A stretch of 51,722 nucleotides of DNA from the NCBI GenBank assembly GCA_022592435.1, contig JABYQS010000227.1, positions 1 to 51,722 on the forward strand. Direction: 5' to 3'. Shown here piece after piece: positions 1 to 9,259 of this stretch; position 1 is the first letter of the stretch, and the number at the start of each line of letters is the position of its first letter. The notes beneath the pieces were generated by a model. The model was not told where the DNA came from. It made no database searches and saw only the letters and a list, made by a program, of their open reading frames with translations. The position numbers and the translations under genes are program-made. This DNA is from Cerioporus squamosus (taxonomy: Eukaryota; Basidiomycota; Agaricomycetes; Polyporales; Polyporaceae).

Positions 1-776
1 CTCGCCCACTACTCTATCGTGAAGCGGAGAGACTCGCTCTAATAGGATGTCAGATCAACCCTAGGAGCTTTGCATAGTAACAAACCTTCTGGCAAGGGAC
101 AGACAGGACGGAATTCTTCTGTGTGGTGCGTAGAGGCAGTATCTGCACCATCTGATAGAGTACTGTCAATGTCAAAGTCAGCCTAGATTTCACAAGCACT
201 GAGCTTCCACGTACAGTTGACCTGAGATCAGAGGCATCCAGAGAACCACAGCACTGCTGGTGGATGTTCCGTGGGGGTTTGTCATGGTGGTCAACAGCGA
301 AGATGTGATCAACAGAACATGGTTGATATCGCACTTGATATTGCACGTGTCCTGTAGTTGGTCTTGTTTACCTATGTAAACAGGTCCAAGCAAACATGCC
401 TCACTTGTGATGCAACATTATGTGCGTGTACATGTCCATATGGGTAAATGGTGTAGTGGTATAAACTGGTGGAAACCTCCAGAATAATGTTGGTTGACAG
501 CATGCACCATTGTAAACCACCACATCACGTACCCATTTATTCTTGCAGTCTTGAAGTTTTGAGCAGTGTACCAGCCCTCAGCGAACAGCCAGCCAGCGCG
601 AACAAAGAGCAACGCGCTACTGACCATGGTGAGCTGAACCGCGTACATCCTTCCCAGAATGACAAGCAAACCACCAAGAAGCGGCTCTGGGCAGGGACTC
701 CGGACCCGGAGAGCGAGCGGAGGAGTCTGCGTCACCCACATCCCGCAGGTATGACCCCGAGGCTCGGAAGTGGCAC

Positions 777-984
777 CAAGTGACAGATTGTCGAGCCCGT
801 GTCATGGCAATCCTTCAGTCATAGCGGCTGCCTGGACTGAAAGGCCTGACCCGTCCGTCTGTAAGCTGGTACGCAGTGACGACTGCAACGCCTCCACGGA
901 CGCGGACAGCTCGGCAGTAGTCCTTGATGTGCACCGCTATGACTGAAGGATTGCCACCACACGGGCTCGACAATCTGTCATTTG
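777..984. mobile_element. MITE-like inverted-repeat element
   Basis: The left arm 781-827 and right arm 934-980 are inverted copies of about 47 bp that differ at two positions. The match extends outward 4 bp (777-780 and 981-984) with one further mismatch. The ~106 bp centre has no coding content. This is the structure of a small non-autonomous DNA transposon. I see no clear target-site duplication in the immediate flanks, so the superfamily cannot be named. It could also be a foldback repeat not made by a transposase. Confidence 0.65.
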
Positions 985-1125
985 AATATCATTTGCAGTA
1001 CGATCTCCAGCCAATGAATGTCACTGATCATATTTGGCACACTTGAACTAGTACATATGATACAAAACTCCTACAGTAAGCTATCGTACAAGCCACCAAT
1101 ATTGCAGTTTCCGGTCCATACAACA

Positions 1126-2128
1126 TCATTGCCTCTTCTGCTTGATGAGATATATAGTCGCGAAAAAGAGGGCAGGCCAGAGCGACTCATACTCATCCAA
1201 GGCTGGCCAAGCAGCACGGACCTATGATGATCAGGAGGGAATTAGCTGTTGATGAGATAGACAACCTAGGGATCATACTCACCGCGATATAGAAATTGTC
1301 CTTCGCTTCGTTGGACTGCTCTTGCAGCTTTTTCGAAGTGTCCAGATGGTCGATGACACATGTTTTCATCGCCGACTGCATCAACGTGCATAATGACATA
1401 TGTAAGTATGAACAACACACCAATGAACAACGTACCACAAAATGGTTGAACTCGACATGATTGCCCGAGAGGTTCATCCCACTCTGTATCGAAGGGCGGC
1501 CGGGCTCGTCATACACAGACAATCCCCGGAGCTCGGGGCAGGGAACCAGTCGACGTGGAGGAGTGGGATTCTGAGCAAGACGAGGAGATGCAGCATTCTT
1601 GGCAGCAGGAGGAGGAGTGGGACGCTATGAATTCGACACGATCAGTCTGGTGCTTAAGCGGAAGACTATCATACTCGCCTGTTCAACACACTGCTGGTTC
1701 CAGTAAATGCGGCCGTAGGTTATGATCGGCCATCCATATGCATACCTCTTGACGGTGTGGAGTTCGCCGAGTACCTGCCAAGAGGTTATTAGTGACCGGC
1801 ACACCTGGCGAGAGAAGTGCTTAGTACTTACCTGCTGCTTGAAGGCGTGAACCTTGGTAATGTCCTGGAATTCAAAGTGCCGGGTGCGGTCGAGGTGCTC
1901 ATGTGCAGCGTCACGCACATGAGTCTGCATGAGTTAGTGTTAGCAGCCTGAGACTCCCTGTCCATGGTGAGCAGAACATACCGCAAATCGTCGGTAGGCA
2001 GCGAGGTCCCTTTTGTCGTGCATCTTCATAGCCTCGCGCAGTGAGACTCTCGGAGCAGTGTCATCCTCATGAATGAAGATTGGCCGATGAGTCGGCACTG
2101 GGATAAGATCACCGTCTTCTTGGCTCAT
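1126..2128 (-). CDS. Hypothetical protein, six exons, all phase 0
   Basis: A minus-strand gene of six exons: 1982-2128, 1832-1924, 1679-1774, 1436-1624, 1283-1375 and 1126-1221. Every exon is a whole number of codons and all junctions keep one open frame, giving about 237 residues from an ATG at 2128 to a TGA at 1126. Four introns are GT-AG; the one at 1625-1678 appears to be GC-AG (donor GCGAGT). The product is basic and hydrophilic in the first half, has a Pro/Ala-rich stretch starting RPTPPPAAK, and ends with a short hydrophobic segment (WPALFFATIYLI) that might be a membrane segment. I do not recognise the family. An upstream non-coding or short first exon is possible, because a good acceptor lies just before the ATG. 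Confidence 0.6.
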
Positions 2129-2399
2129 CCTGAGGGTAACGGGGTGGGGAAGGACCGTGCTATGGTGGTACACAGGTGCTCAGATTCTTACCGTGTATAC
2201 CACCCTCCCTGCTGGTCGGATGAGGAAAGCGTACCTTAATGTCTGTTGCGGTCGCTGGTCTCCAGACTCCTACTTCAACGATACACTTGATGATTTGTTC
2301 TACACTCTAGAATACTCGACGTGCTAGATAATTTCTAAGACCAAGGGGACGGGGAACTGAGTGTCATTAGCGGTGGATAGATTGAATCAACTCACGCTG

Positions 2400-3005
2400 C
2401 ACGCGAACGTTACTTCTGACCTACCTGTCCTGCTTAGCTGCTGTGAGTGTTCAGCTACGTCTCCACTTGGTGTGAATAATCTTCGCATACTCACATGGCT
2501 CACAGCGACGGCGAGGGAGAAGACCACAAAGGCGTGAAGGCGAGCGACAATCGGTGTGCTTGACGCAGTGAACGCGGACTGATGAACGAACGGTCTTGAT
2601 GCAGTGTCCGCTCGTATAGCAAGGCTGAGACTCCAGGCGGAAGACGTGGGTTGAAGACCAGAGCAGGCCGCAGTCACGTCGAGGACAATGAGGGTGGCGT
2701 GAAAGGCGTCGTGAGTGCAGTCCCACGTGTCTTCGAGACGTATTGATGTAGTGTCCGCTCGTATAACGAGGCGGACACGAGGTCGACCAAGACTGCCAGG
2801 GAAAGGCTCTGGTCACACGGTCTGGAACGCACACGGAAACCAAAGACAGGCTGCAAATCTGCTCTGTTGTGAACTCTAGAGGGTCCGTGCGCACCAGGAA
2901 CAGGAACGCAAAGGAGGGTCTAGGCAGGAACTTGGGGTAAAGAGACACAGGAAGGTATGTAATGTGGTGCGGAGCCCGGAAAGGGAAAGGTACGCGCCCG
3001 TTACA
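2400..3005 (-). mobile_element. Start of the 3' LTR of the Ty3/gypsy element
   Basis: Reading on the minus strand, the sequence begins TGTAACGGGCGCGTACC at 3005, right after a short purine-rich stretch, about 40 nt beyond the end of the accessory ORF. That is the position of a 3' LTR following a polypurine tract. The first ~80 nt recur at 12613-12693, which confirms that it is a dispersed repeat with a fixed end at 3005. The downstream end is not seen; 2400 is only an estimate. A ~30-nt motif inside recurs about 148 bp apart (2596-2625 and 2743-2772, three mismatches). An 8-bp inverted repeat (3016-3023 and 3035-3042) lies just outside the LTR. Confidence 0.5.
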
Positions 3006-3046
3006 TACGCCCTCCGAGTATCGTGATGTACAAACGATACTCTCAC

Positions 3047-3660
3047 CTACTCGGTCATCGCGTCGGTCCCCTTCTCCTTCACGACCTCGACGACGCTTTC
3101 GGCGACGCTCTCAGCCCGCTCCCTACGCGCTCTGGATGGTCCAGCGACCGGAGTCTCCTCGCGTCCTCCTGTTTTCTTCTGCTTGTACTGCCTGATCTTC
3201 ATCATCCCGTCGAACTGCTCGAGTTCCTCGTCGTCATCAAGCAGTCCGCTGAAGACCATATCCCCCTTTTCCTCCTCAGCATGAACATGCTTCTGCTGCC
3301 GCTGAGCCCGGCTCTCGTCGATCCGCTTGCGCTTGTGGTAGGAGCGGGGAGTGGGGCAAGACGATCAGCGTCGGGGTGTTCGCCATTCACAATGACAATG
3401 TTGTCCTCCTGGAGGTTGCTGAACCGGTAAGTGAAGTCCGTCGCCCGGTTCCAGCTGAGTGTGAACACATCGTAGCCGTTGGGGTATGCCACCTTTTTCG
3501 CGTTGAACGTGCCCTTGTGGAGGGCGAGGTCGAACTTGCAGTAGAGGCGCACCTGCTGCACGGTGAAGCGGTGCATGAAGTCCTCCTGTCGTGGAGGAGC
3601 AGGTCGTTGCTACCTTCGAGGCGGCGGAGATACGGGTGGCGGCTGGCGACGTCGGACATG
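3047..3660 (-). pseudogene. Accessory ORF of the gypsy element, frameshifted
   Basis: This coding stretch lies between the integrase/chromodomain and the LTR and starts at an ATG (3660) in good context. It can be followed in three frames. An N-terminal part contains LRRLEGSNDLLLHDRR. A middle part contains AYPNGYDVFTLSWNRATDF and ends near NGEHPDAD. A basic, Glu/Lys-rich tail contains DDDEELEQFDGMMKIRQ and ends at 3047. The joins imply single-base indels near 3585 and 3360, giving roughly 200 residues. The function is unknown. Its place downstream of pol is that of an env-like or third ORF, but I see no convincing envelope features within it. The upstream chromodomain frame runs into it without a stop and passes a hydrophobic stretch just before the ATG. 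That stretch may only be a pyrimidine-rich leader. Confidence 0.55.
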
Positions 3661-5700
3661 GTGGGTGCAGGATCGAGGGCGATGAATGAGGCGAGGACGA
3701 AGTGCAAGATGGAGTATAGGATGATGGTGGCGAAGAGAAAGAGTGGGAGGAGCGAATGAGAGAGGGTGATGCCGGAGGATGCGAAAGGAGCACGGATGGT
3801 GTTCCTGCCGTTCAGTGCTCGCTCCCGACGTCTTTTATACTCACGTCTGCCCCCAGCTCCCTCGTCCGACCCCAACGACCCCAAGAAGACTTGTGGGTCG
3901 TCGGCAGGAGGGACACCAGTCCCCTCCTTCAAGTCCGCAACGCCATTGACGTCAAGGAGGTCGAAGTACGCCTGTAATGTGGCGGGGTGGTTGAGTACGA
4001 TACACAGGTCTTGTCACCCGAACGCCACTGAGCCTCGAACAGCACCTCCTCTCCGCTACTGCGGTGCTACAGGATCTTGTTGATCGCCCACTCGCCATCC
4101 TTCTCCTCAAGGTCGGCGACTTGGCTCACCAGGCGACCTGGGAAAAGGCGGTCACTGTTCGGCTCGTGTACGCGCAAGAGGGAAGCATGGAAGACATCAT
4201 GGATCCCACGACGCTTGAGGTCGGCGGGTAGAGCTATACGGTAAGAGTTATTACCACCATCCTTCGTGATCGTGTACGGCCCGATATATCTCGGTGCCAG
4301 CTTCCTTGAGTAACCTCGAGGCAGGGAGATGTTCGTAGTGGATAAACACACCAAGCCACCAGCCACAAAAGGGGCGGGGCGGCGACGCCGGTTTGCGTCG
4401 CGTGTCTGCTTCACACGCGCCGCGATGATACCATCGTGCACTGCGATTACTGCGTTCTTCACCCGCTGTGCATAGGCACGTACGCCCGGGTACTTGTCCT
4501 TGGCAGAGTCTTCCCAGACCATAGCCCACGGCATACGGCCAGTGTTCAGGAAGAATGGCGTGTAGCCTGTGGAGTCCGATCGTGCGAGGTTAATGGCAAA
4601 CTCGATCGCAGGAAGCTTTGAGACCCAATCCTTTTGGTTAGGTCCGATGCACTGACGTAACATCTGTCCGACAGTGCGGTTAGCCCGCTCGGTCGAACCG
4701 CCCGATTCTGGGTGGTATACACTTGACATGTGCAGCTCAACCCCAAGGAGCAAGTGGAGATGTGACCAAAATAAGCTCGTGAAGAGGACATCACGGTCGC
4801 TAACAATGGCTCGCGCTAGTCCGTCATGTTTGTAGACCTCCGCAAAGACAAGCTCCGCAACCTTCTTGGCTGTGTAGTCCGAGCGACTCGGTACAAGGTG
4901 CACCATCCCTGTAAGCAGATCAATGATAGCGGTGATCAAGTCGTACTTACTACCCCGGTTCTTAGATTCCGGGAGCGGACCGACAAAGTCTGTTCCGATC
5001 GCTTCCCAAGGCTTGCTGGGGAAGGCTGGGGGCCAGGAGAGGGTTCAACAACCCGTACGGCTTCCAATTAGAAGGTTTGCTCCGCTTGCATGTCTGGCAA
5101 CTGTCGCAGTATGACTGAACATCCTGCATCATAGTCTTCCACCAGACGTGGTCGCGCAGCAGGCCCTGAGTCTTGGATGCTCCCAGGTGCGCCAGTATCG
5201 AGTGCGCGTGAGTTATTACAATCTCCCGCACACTCCGACCATTCACCAGAATGTCAGGTAAGCACAGCCGTTCCTGTCCGCGCTTGCGGATGAAGATCAG
5301 TCCATCAGACCGACGGAAGTTCTTGTATTCCTTAGGTTTCTCTAGGATCTTCGCAAAGAAGCAGTTATCGCCATAGCAACCACGCAGTTCCTGCAGCACA
5401 TCTACGCCCTCCGTATTCTCAGCCAACAACTCAGAAAAGCGGTCGCCCAGCAATACTGCTGGCCGGGGCGGTAGATCCTCATCGCAAACAGCCGGTTCGT
5501 GTGCCACTGACGTATCTGCCACTGCCGCTGACGCTTCGCTAGGTAAATCCTCTGTCGGTTCAGCTGCGCCTGCGGGGCTCGCGCCCTCCCGTCCTTCACC
5601 ATTGACGCGAAGGATGACATGCTTAATGTGCTCCGCAAACCCATGTGACGTCTCGGGACGGCCCGACTCCGCAGGGTAGACTGTCAGTACGACAGATGCA
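3661..5700 (-). pseudogene. Ty3/gypsy pol 3' part: integrase and chromodomain
   Basis: The upstream frame (down to ~4962) carries the integrase zinc-binding H2C2 module: HAHSILAHLG, then a CDSCQTCKR knuckle. A one-base frameshift near 4995-5020 moves to the frame ending at 4067. That frame holds the catalytic core with the D,D(35)E residues (IIDLLTG; IVSDRD; GGSTERANR) and the C-terminal RKLAPRYIGPY and HDVFHASLLRVHEP blocks typical of Agaricomycete Tf1-like elements. A TAG follows WAINKIL, then a chromodomain remnant (EVLFEAQWRSGDKT). A further shift near 3975 leads to YFDLLDV. Protease, RT and RNase H are missing: homology fades at about 5690-5700, near an inverted repeat and the next element. 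The copy is 5'-truncated and inactive. Confidence 0.85.
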
Positions 5701-5744
5701 TCCCGTAGGATACCCCATCCTTCCCCAGATGCATCTGTCGTACT
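5686..5744. repeat. 17-bp perfect inverted repeat (hairpin)
   Basis: 5686-5702 and 5728-5744 are perfect inverted copies of 17 bp with a 25-nt loop. The hairpin sits where gypsy homology fades out and before the tyrosine-recombinase element begins, so it may mark an element end or a junction. It lies inside an open reading frame continuous with the gypsy fragment, which argues against a purely non-coding origin. Confidence 0.6.
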
Positions 5745-6132
5745 CGGATGCATCCGTTGCATCGGGTTTAAAGAGTGTTTACACAAGCCGAATCTCCGCG
5801 CGCGCGGCGGCAAGCATCTGTACGCGCCGCCGTCCTTTCCGGGCCTCGCCCGCAAGGGAGTCCGCCACCGACTCCTGTCGGTGGGCTGTGCACGCAGGCG
5901 GGAGCCCTCTTAGCTCAGCGCGCGAGTGGAAAGGGGTTTTCTTGCTCTCTTTCTCACTCTCTCGCGCTGCTGGCTAGGTGAGCTCCCCGTCTTCCGCGTG
6001 CCGCTCATCTCGCTCTCTTGCTCATCCCCTCGCGCGGCTGGCTAGAGCCGCTCGACGTCGTTTTCGACTACAGTCTATACATCTGACGAATCAAGTCAAG
6101 TTTTCGAACGCGATCCAGCTCGATAGGAGCAC

Positions 6133-7401
6133 ATGTCCGAGCCAGCGACTCCGTTCGAAGAACAGTTAGCAGCCACTGCGAAGTGTCAGGAGCTCATCGA
6201 CTCTTACCGACTAGGTCAAGCTACTCGAGCTGAAGTCGTGCGTGGAATCAACTCTACGATCAGCAGCACCGACTACTTGAACGAGGATGCCTGTAACCGA
6301 ACCCTCGACTCGTATCTTGACATGGTTTTCGAGATTGATAGAGGACGCAGGGGAGGACGTAGTCGAGAGAGTCCCGGGCACGAGGGAAGAAGAAGCCGAA
6401 GTCGTGGGAGGCAGGTTTCGGGTGATAGGAGCCTGTCACCAGGACAGCGAGGACGAGGACGCTCATCCTCTAGGACCTCTCTCAGGCGTAGAGAGAAGTC
6501 TCCTCGCTCGCCTCAGCGACACTCCAGGCGTTGCCACAGAAGATCCTCCTCCTCCTCCTCTCAAGAGACTGACAAGTCCGACGACGACGCCCCGCACAAG
6601 AAGCCCAGAGCCGACGCTAAGAAGTATGGGTGGGCCTCTGTCGTTGAGGCTCTCAAGCCCTCCAAGCGTGCCGAGGTACAGCGAACAGCCGACCTCTTGC
6701 ACGAGTACCAGATCGACATCGCTGCAGCAAAGGCTGACTTGCTCGACTCGACCGTCGCACCCGAGTTCCCTGAGTCAGAATGGACGAACTTGCTCCTCGG
6801 AAAGCCCGTCGACTTCGATGTCGTGTTCGCAGCCCGCTATTCCTCCAGACCGGTCGAGAAACACATCGAAAAGCTTGGAGATGTCGAACTCTCCTACCAG
6901 GCCAGAGAGCCAGCCAGAAAGATCAGTACCTCTTCAGACTGGATCAACGCCTACGAGGCATTCCAGCGAGCAACCCTCTTCGCGTTTCCCCACCACGCTC
7001 TCGAGCTCTCAACCTATCGTGAACACATCACAGAGCTCTTCTCTACCACGGCTGTCGCTCTCCACCACCGCGTCCTTGACTATGAGCGTGCCTGCCGCAA
7101 GAAGGTCGCTTCCAAGCGATCCCTCCTGTTCTCTGACATCTCCGACTTCAGCCTCCTCCTCAATCAGTACGTCGGGTCTTCAGGAGCGAATGTCGTCGCC
7201 GCCGAAGCAGAAGCGTCCAAGGGATCCGGTTCAGGAGGAAAGCAACGCTCCGGACGCAAAGCGGAAGCGTGCATGCGCCACAACGCTCGCAAGTGTCCCT
7301 CTTTCGCCAGTCAGTGCAAGTACCGCCACGTCTGTAGCGTCTGCAACGCAAAAAGCCACATCGAACCCGACTGTCCCCGTTCCAGTAGACTTGACGCCTG
7401 A
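6133..7401 (+). CDS. Gag-like protein of the tyrosine-recombinase element
   Basis: A 422-residue ORF starting MSEPATPFEEQL. Residues ~75-155 are very rich in Arg and Ser, like an RNA-binding or RS-type region. The middle is a moderately charged, probably capsid-like region. The C-terminus holds a cysteine-rich tail with a canonical CCHC zinc knuckle (CSVCNAKSHIEPDC, C-x2-C-x4-H-x4-C), preceded by a CPSFASQCKYRHVC motif that could bind a second zinc. This is expected of a nucleocapsid-bearing Gag that packages element RNA. The ORF is intact. It overlaps the pol frame, which is +1 relative to it. Confidence 0.75.
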   Translation: MSEPATPFEEQLAATAKCQELIDSYRLGQATRAEVVRGINSTISSTDYLNEDACNRTLDSYLDMVFEIDRGRRGGRSRESPGHEGRRSRSRGRQVSGDRSLSPGQRGRGRSSSRTSLRRREKSPRSPQRHSRRCHRRSSSSSSQETDKSDDDAPHKKPRADAKKYGWASVVEALKPSKRAEVQRTADLLHEYQIDIAAAKADLLDSTVAPEFPESEWTNLLLGKPVDFDVVFAARYSSRPVEKHIEKLGDVELSYQAREPARKISTSSDWINAYEAFQRATLFAFPHHALELSTYREHITELFSTTAVALHHRVLDYERACRKKVASKRSLLFSDISDFSLLLNQYVGSSGANVVAAEAEASKGSGSGGKQRSGRKAEACMRHNARKCPSFASQCKYRHVCSVCNAKSHIEPDCPRSSRLDA

Positions 7402-9259
7402 AGACGTCGCGAGACCGCGCTTCCTACGTGGCCTCGTCTGGTCGGACCACGATGCTTTCCCCAACAGTTTCGGCTACCTTTCGTTGACACACCCTCCCTT
7501 GCCAGACGTTCCTGTTAGCGTCCGCGAAGATCCCGTCGTCAACGTGACGCTGCGAGCGCGTCCAGACCTGTTCAAAATAGTCACGCCTGTGAACGTCGAC
7601 GTCTTCGCCGGTCTTCTCGTCGACCACCCAAACCAGCCGTTTGTGCAGTCAGTGCTCAAGGGACTCCGTGAAGGTTTCTGGCCGTTCGCTGATGCCAAAC
7701 CTACGGAGTATCCGGATACATGGGACGATACTCGCGACCCCCCTGCTGACGAGGCCGCAAGATCTTTCCTCCGCTCCCAGCGCGATGAAGAACTGCGCCT
7801 CGGACGTTACTCGGAGTCTTTTGGTCCTGACCTCCTTCCAGGCATGTACTGCATGCCCGTCCACGTCGTGCCGAAGCCCCACTCCGACAAGTTGCGACTT
7901 GTCAACGATCAGAGCGCGGGCTCCTTCTCCCTCAACTCGATGATTCGCCCGGAGGCCATCAAGGGTGCAGTCCTCGACGGTATGCCCGCTCTGGGTGCTG
8001 ATCTCCGAGCTCTTCATCGCGACTTCCCCGGCGTACCGCTCATCCTTTGGAAGTCCGATGTGTCCCAGGCGTACTGTCGTCTCCCGGTCTCCTTCTACTG
8101 GCAGAACCGTCAAGCAGTCACCATCGACGGCCTCCGCTACATCGACCGCTGCAACCTATTCGGAAGTCGAGGCTCCCTCCGCGTCTGGATGGCCTTCTAC
8201 TGCCTCGTCCACTGGATTGCCCAGAACAAGCGCGGTATCCGATACCCCAAAAGCTATGTTGACGACAACTTCGGACCTGAGCTGCGGACTAGCGTGGAGT
8301 GGTACGCGCCGTATGGCAAGTTCCTTCCCCGCTCCCAGGCCCGGCTGCTACGCCTGTGGGACGACATCAACCTTCCACACGAGGAGCACAAGCAGGTCGC
8401 TGGCGTGCAACTCACCATCGTTGGTTTCTTCGTCGACGCTGAGCAGTTCTCCATCTCCCTGCCACCTGAGGGCAAGCAGCGTTTCCTCCAGGAAATGTCT
8501 GACTTCATTGACGTCTCCTCTGCGGGCTCGGGTCGGCGCCGCTCTCTCGCTCAGTTCCGCGCCTTCACAGAGTATGCGAACTGGGCGTTCAATGCCATGC
8601 CGCTCCACAAGCCGGCTCTCGCTCACGTCTATGCCAAGACCTCCGGGAAGTCAAACCGCCATGCCGGTATCTACCCCAATGCACCGCTTCTCGAGGACCT
8701 CCGTTGGTTGCTCAAGCGCGTTCAAGCGGCCGCTCCCATCTCTCTCCTCCGTGCTTTAGCATGGTCACCAGGTGATCTTGTCCCCGGGTCTCTGCCCGAC
8801 GAGTTCGCACTGGTGGATGCTTCTGGCACGGGCCTCGGCCTCTATTTCCCTTGGCTGCATTGGGGTTTCCACTGCTTGCGACCGGCCGCAGCTCCCGTCG
8901 GAGCCATCTTCTTCTTCGAAGCGCTTGCGGTGTGTTCTGCGGTGCATCGTGTCCATGATTGGTGTCGAGCCAATCGACATGTTGCGCGCCTTGCAGTACT
9001 CTCTGACAACACGAACACCGTGTCCATTTTCAACACGCTCCAGGCTTTGCCGCCGTACAACCCAATCCTCATGTCGACAGTCAACATCCTCCTCGACTCC
9101 GAACTCCAACTGCGAGTCGACCACATACCAGGGAAGCTCAATGTCGTCGCTGACGCCCTTTCTCGCGGTCAACTCGACGTTGCTAGAGCTCACGACCCTC
9201 TCCTCAAGCTCTTCCACTTCACACCCCCTCAGGATGCGTTGGGGGCTTGCGGAAATTGA
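6287..9259 (+). CDS. Reverse transcriptase-RNase H polyprotein
   Basis: An open frame of 990 codons. The recognisable part starts after the Gag stop (from about residue 385, ~7.44 kb). The RT palm has LWKSDVSQAY with its Asp near residue 591 and the YVDD box at residues 657-660. RNase H follows with LVDASGTGLGL (Asp ~844), FFEALAV (Glu), LSDNTNT (Asp) and ADALSRG (Asp), so the catalytic set looks complete. The first ~370 codons overlap gag in another frame and are Ser/Pro-rich. They are probably a shadow, so true translation of pol may begin by frameshifting or reinitiation near 7.24-7.40 kb. No stop interrupts RT or RNase H. The pol stop overlaps the start of the recombinase frame. Confidence 0.8.
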   Translation: MPVTEPSTRILTWFSRLIEDAGEDVVERVPGTREEEAEVVGGRFRVIGACHQDSEDEDAHPLGPLSGVERSLLARLSDTPGVATEDPPPPPLKRLTSPTTTPRTRSPEPTLRSMGGPLSLRLSSPPSVPRYSEQPTSCTSTRSTSLQQRLTCSTRPSHPSSLSQNGRTCSSESPSTSMSCSQPAIPPDRSRNTSKSLEMSNSPTRPESQPERSVPLQTGSTPTRHSSEQPSSRFPTTLSSSQPIVNTSQSSSLPRLSLSTTASLTMSVPAARRSLPSDPSCSLTSPTSASSSISTSGLQERMSSPPKQKRPRDPVQEESNAPDAKRKRACATTLASVPLSPVSASTATSVASATQKATSNPTVPVPVDLTPEDVARPRFLRGLVWSDHDAFPNSFGYLSLTHPPLPDVPVSVREDPVVNVTLRARPDLFKIVTPVNVDVFAGLLVDHPNQPFVQSVLKGLREGFWPFADAKPTEYPDTWDDTRDPPADEAARSFLRSQRDEELRLGRYSESFGPDLLPGMYCMPVHVVPKPHSDKLRLVNDQSAGSFSLNSMIRPEAIKGAVLDGMPALGADLRALHRDFPGVPLILWKSDVSQAYCRLPVSFYWQNRQAVTIDGLRYIDRCNLFGSRGSLRVWMAFYCLVHWIAQNKRGIRYPKSYVDDNFGPELRTSVEWYAPYGKFLPRSQARLLRLWDDINLPHEEHKQVAGVQLTIVGFFVDAEQFSISLPPEGKQRFLQEMSDFIDVSSAGSGRRRSLAQFRAFTEYANWAFNAMPLHKPALAHVYAKTSGKSNRHAGIYPNAPLLEDLRWLLKRVQAAAPISLLRALAWSPGDLVPGSLPDEFALVDASGTGLGLYFPWLHWGFHCLRPAAAPVGAIFFFEALAVCSAVHRVHDWCRANRHVARLAVLSDNTNTVSIFNTLQALPPYNPILMSTVNILLDSELQLRVDHIPGKLNVVADALSRGQLDVARAHDPLLKLFHFTPPQDALGACGN

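Noticed and set aside
3756..3860. Hydrophobic segment before the accessory ORF as a signal or membrane anchor of an envelope protein
   Set aside because: It lies upstream of the likely start codon in a pyrimidine-rich leader, which gives hydrophobic translation by composition. It is not enough to claim an envelope.
3965..3990. TGTAATGTGGCGG motif as a possible LTR end of the gypsy element
   Set aside because: It lies within the chromodomain coding sequence when read on the minus strand, and coding continues past it to the accessory ORF. The better LTR start is at 3005.
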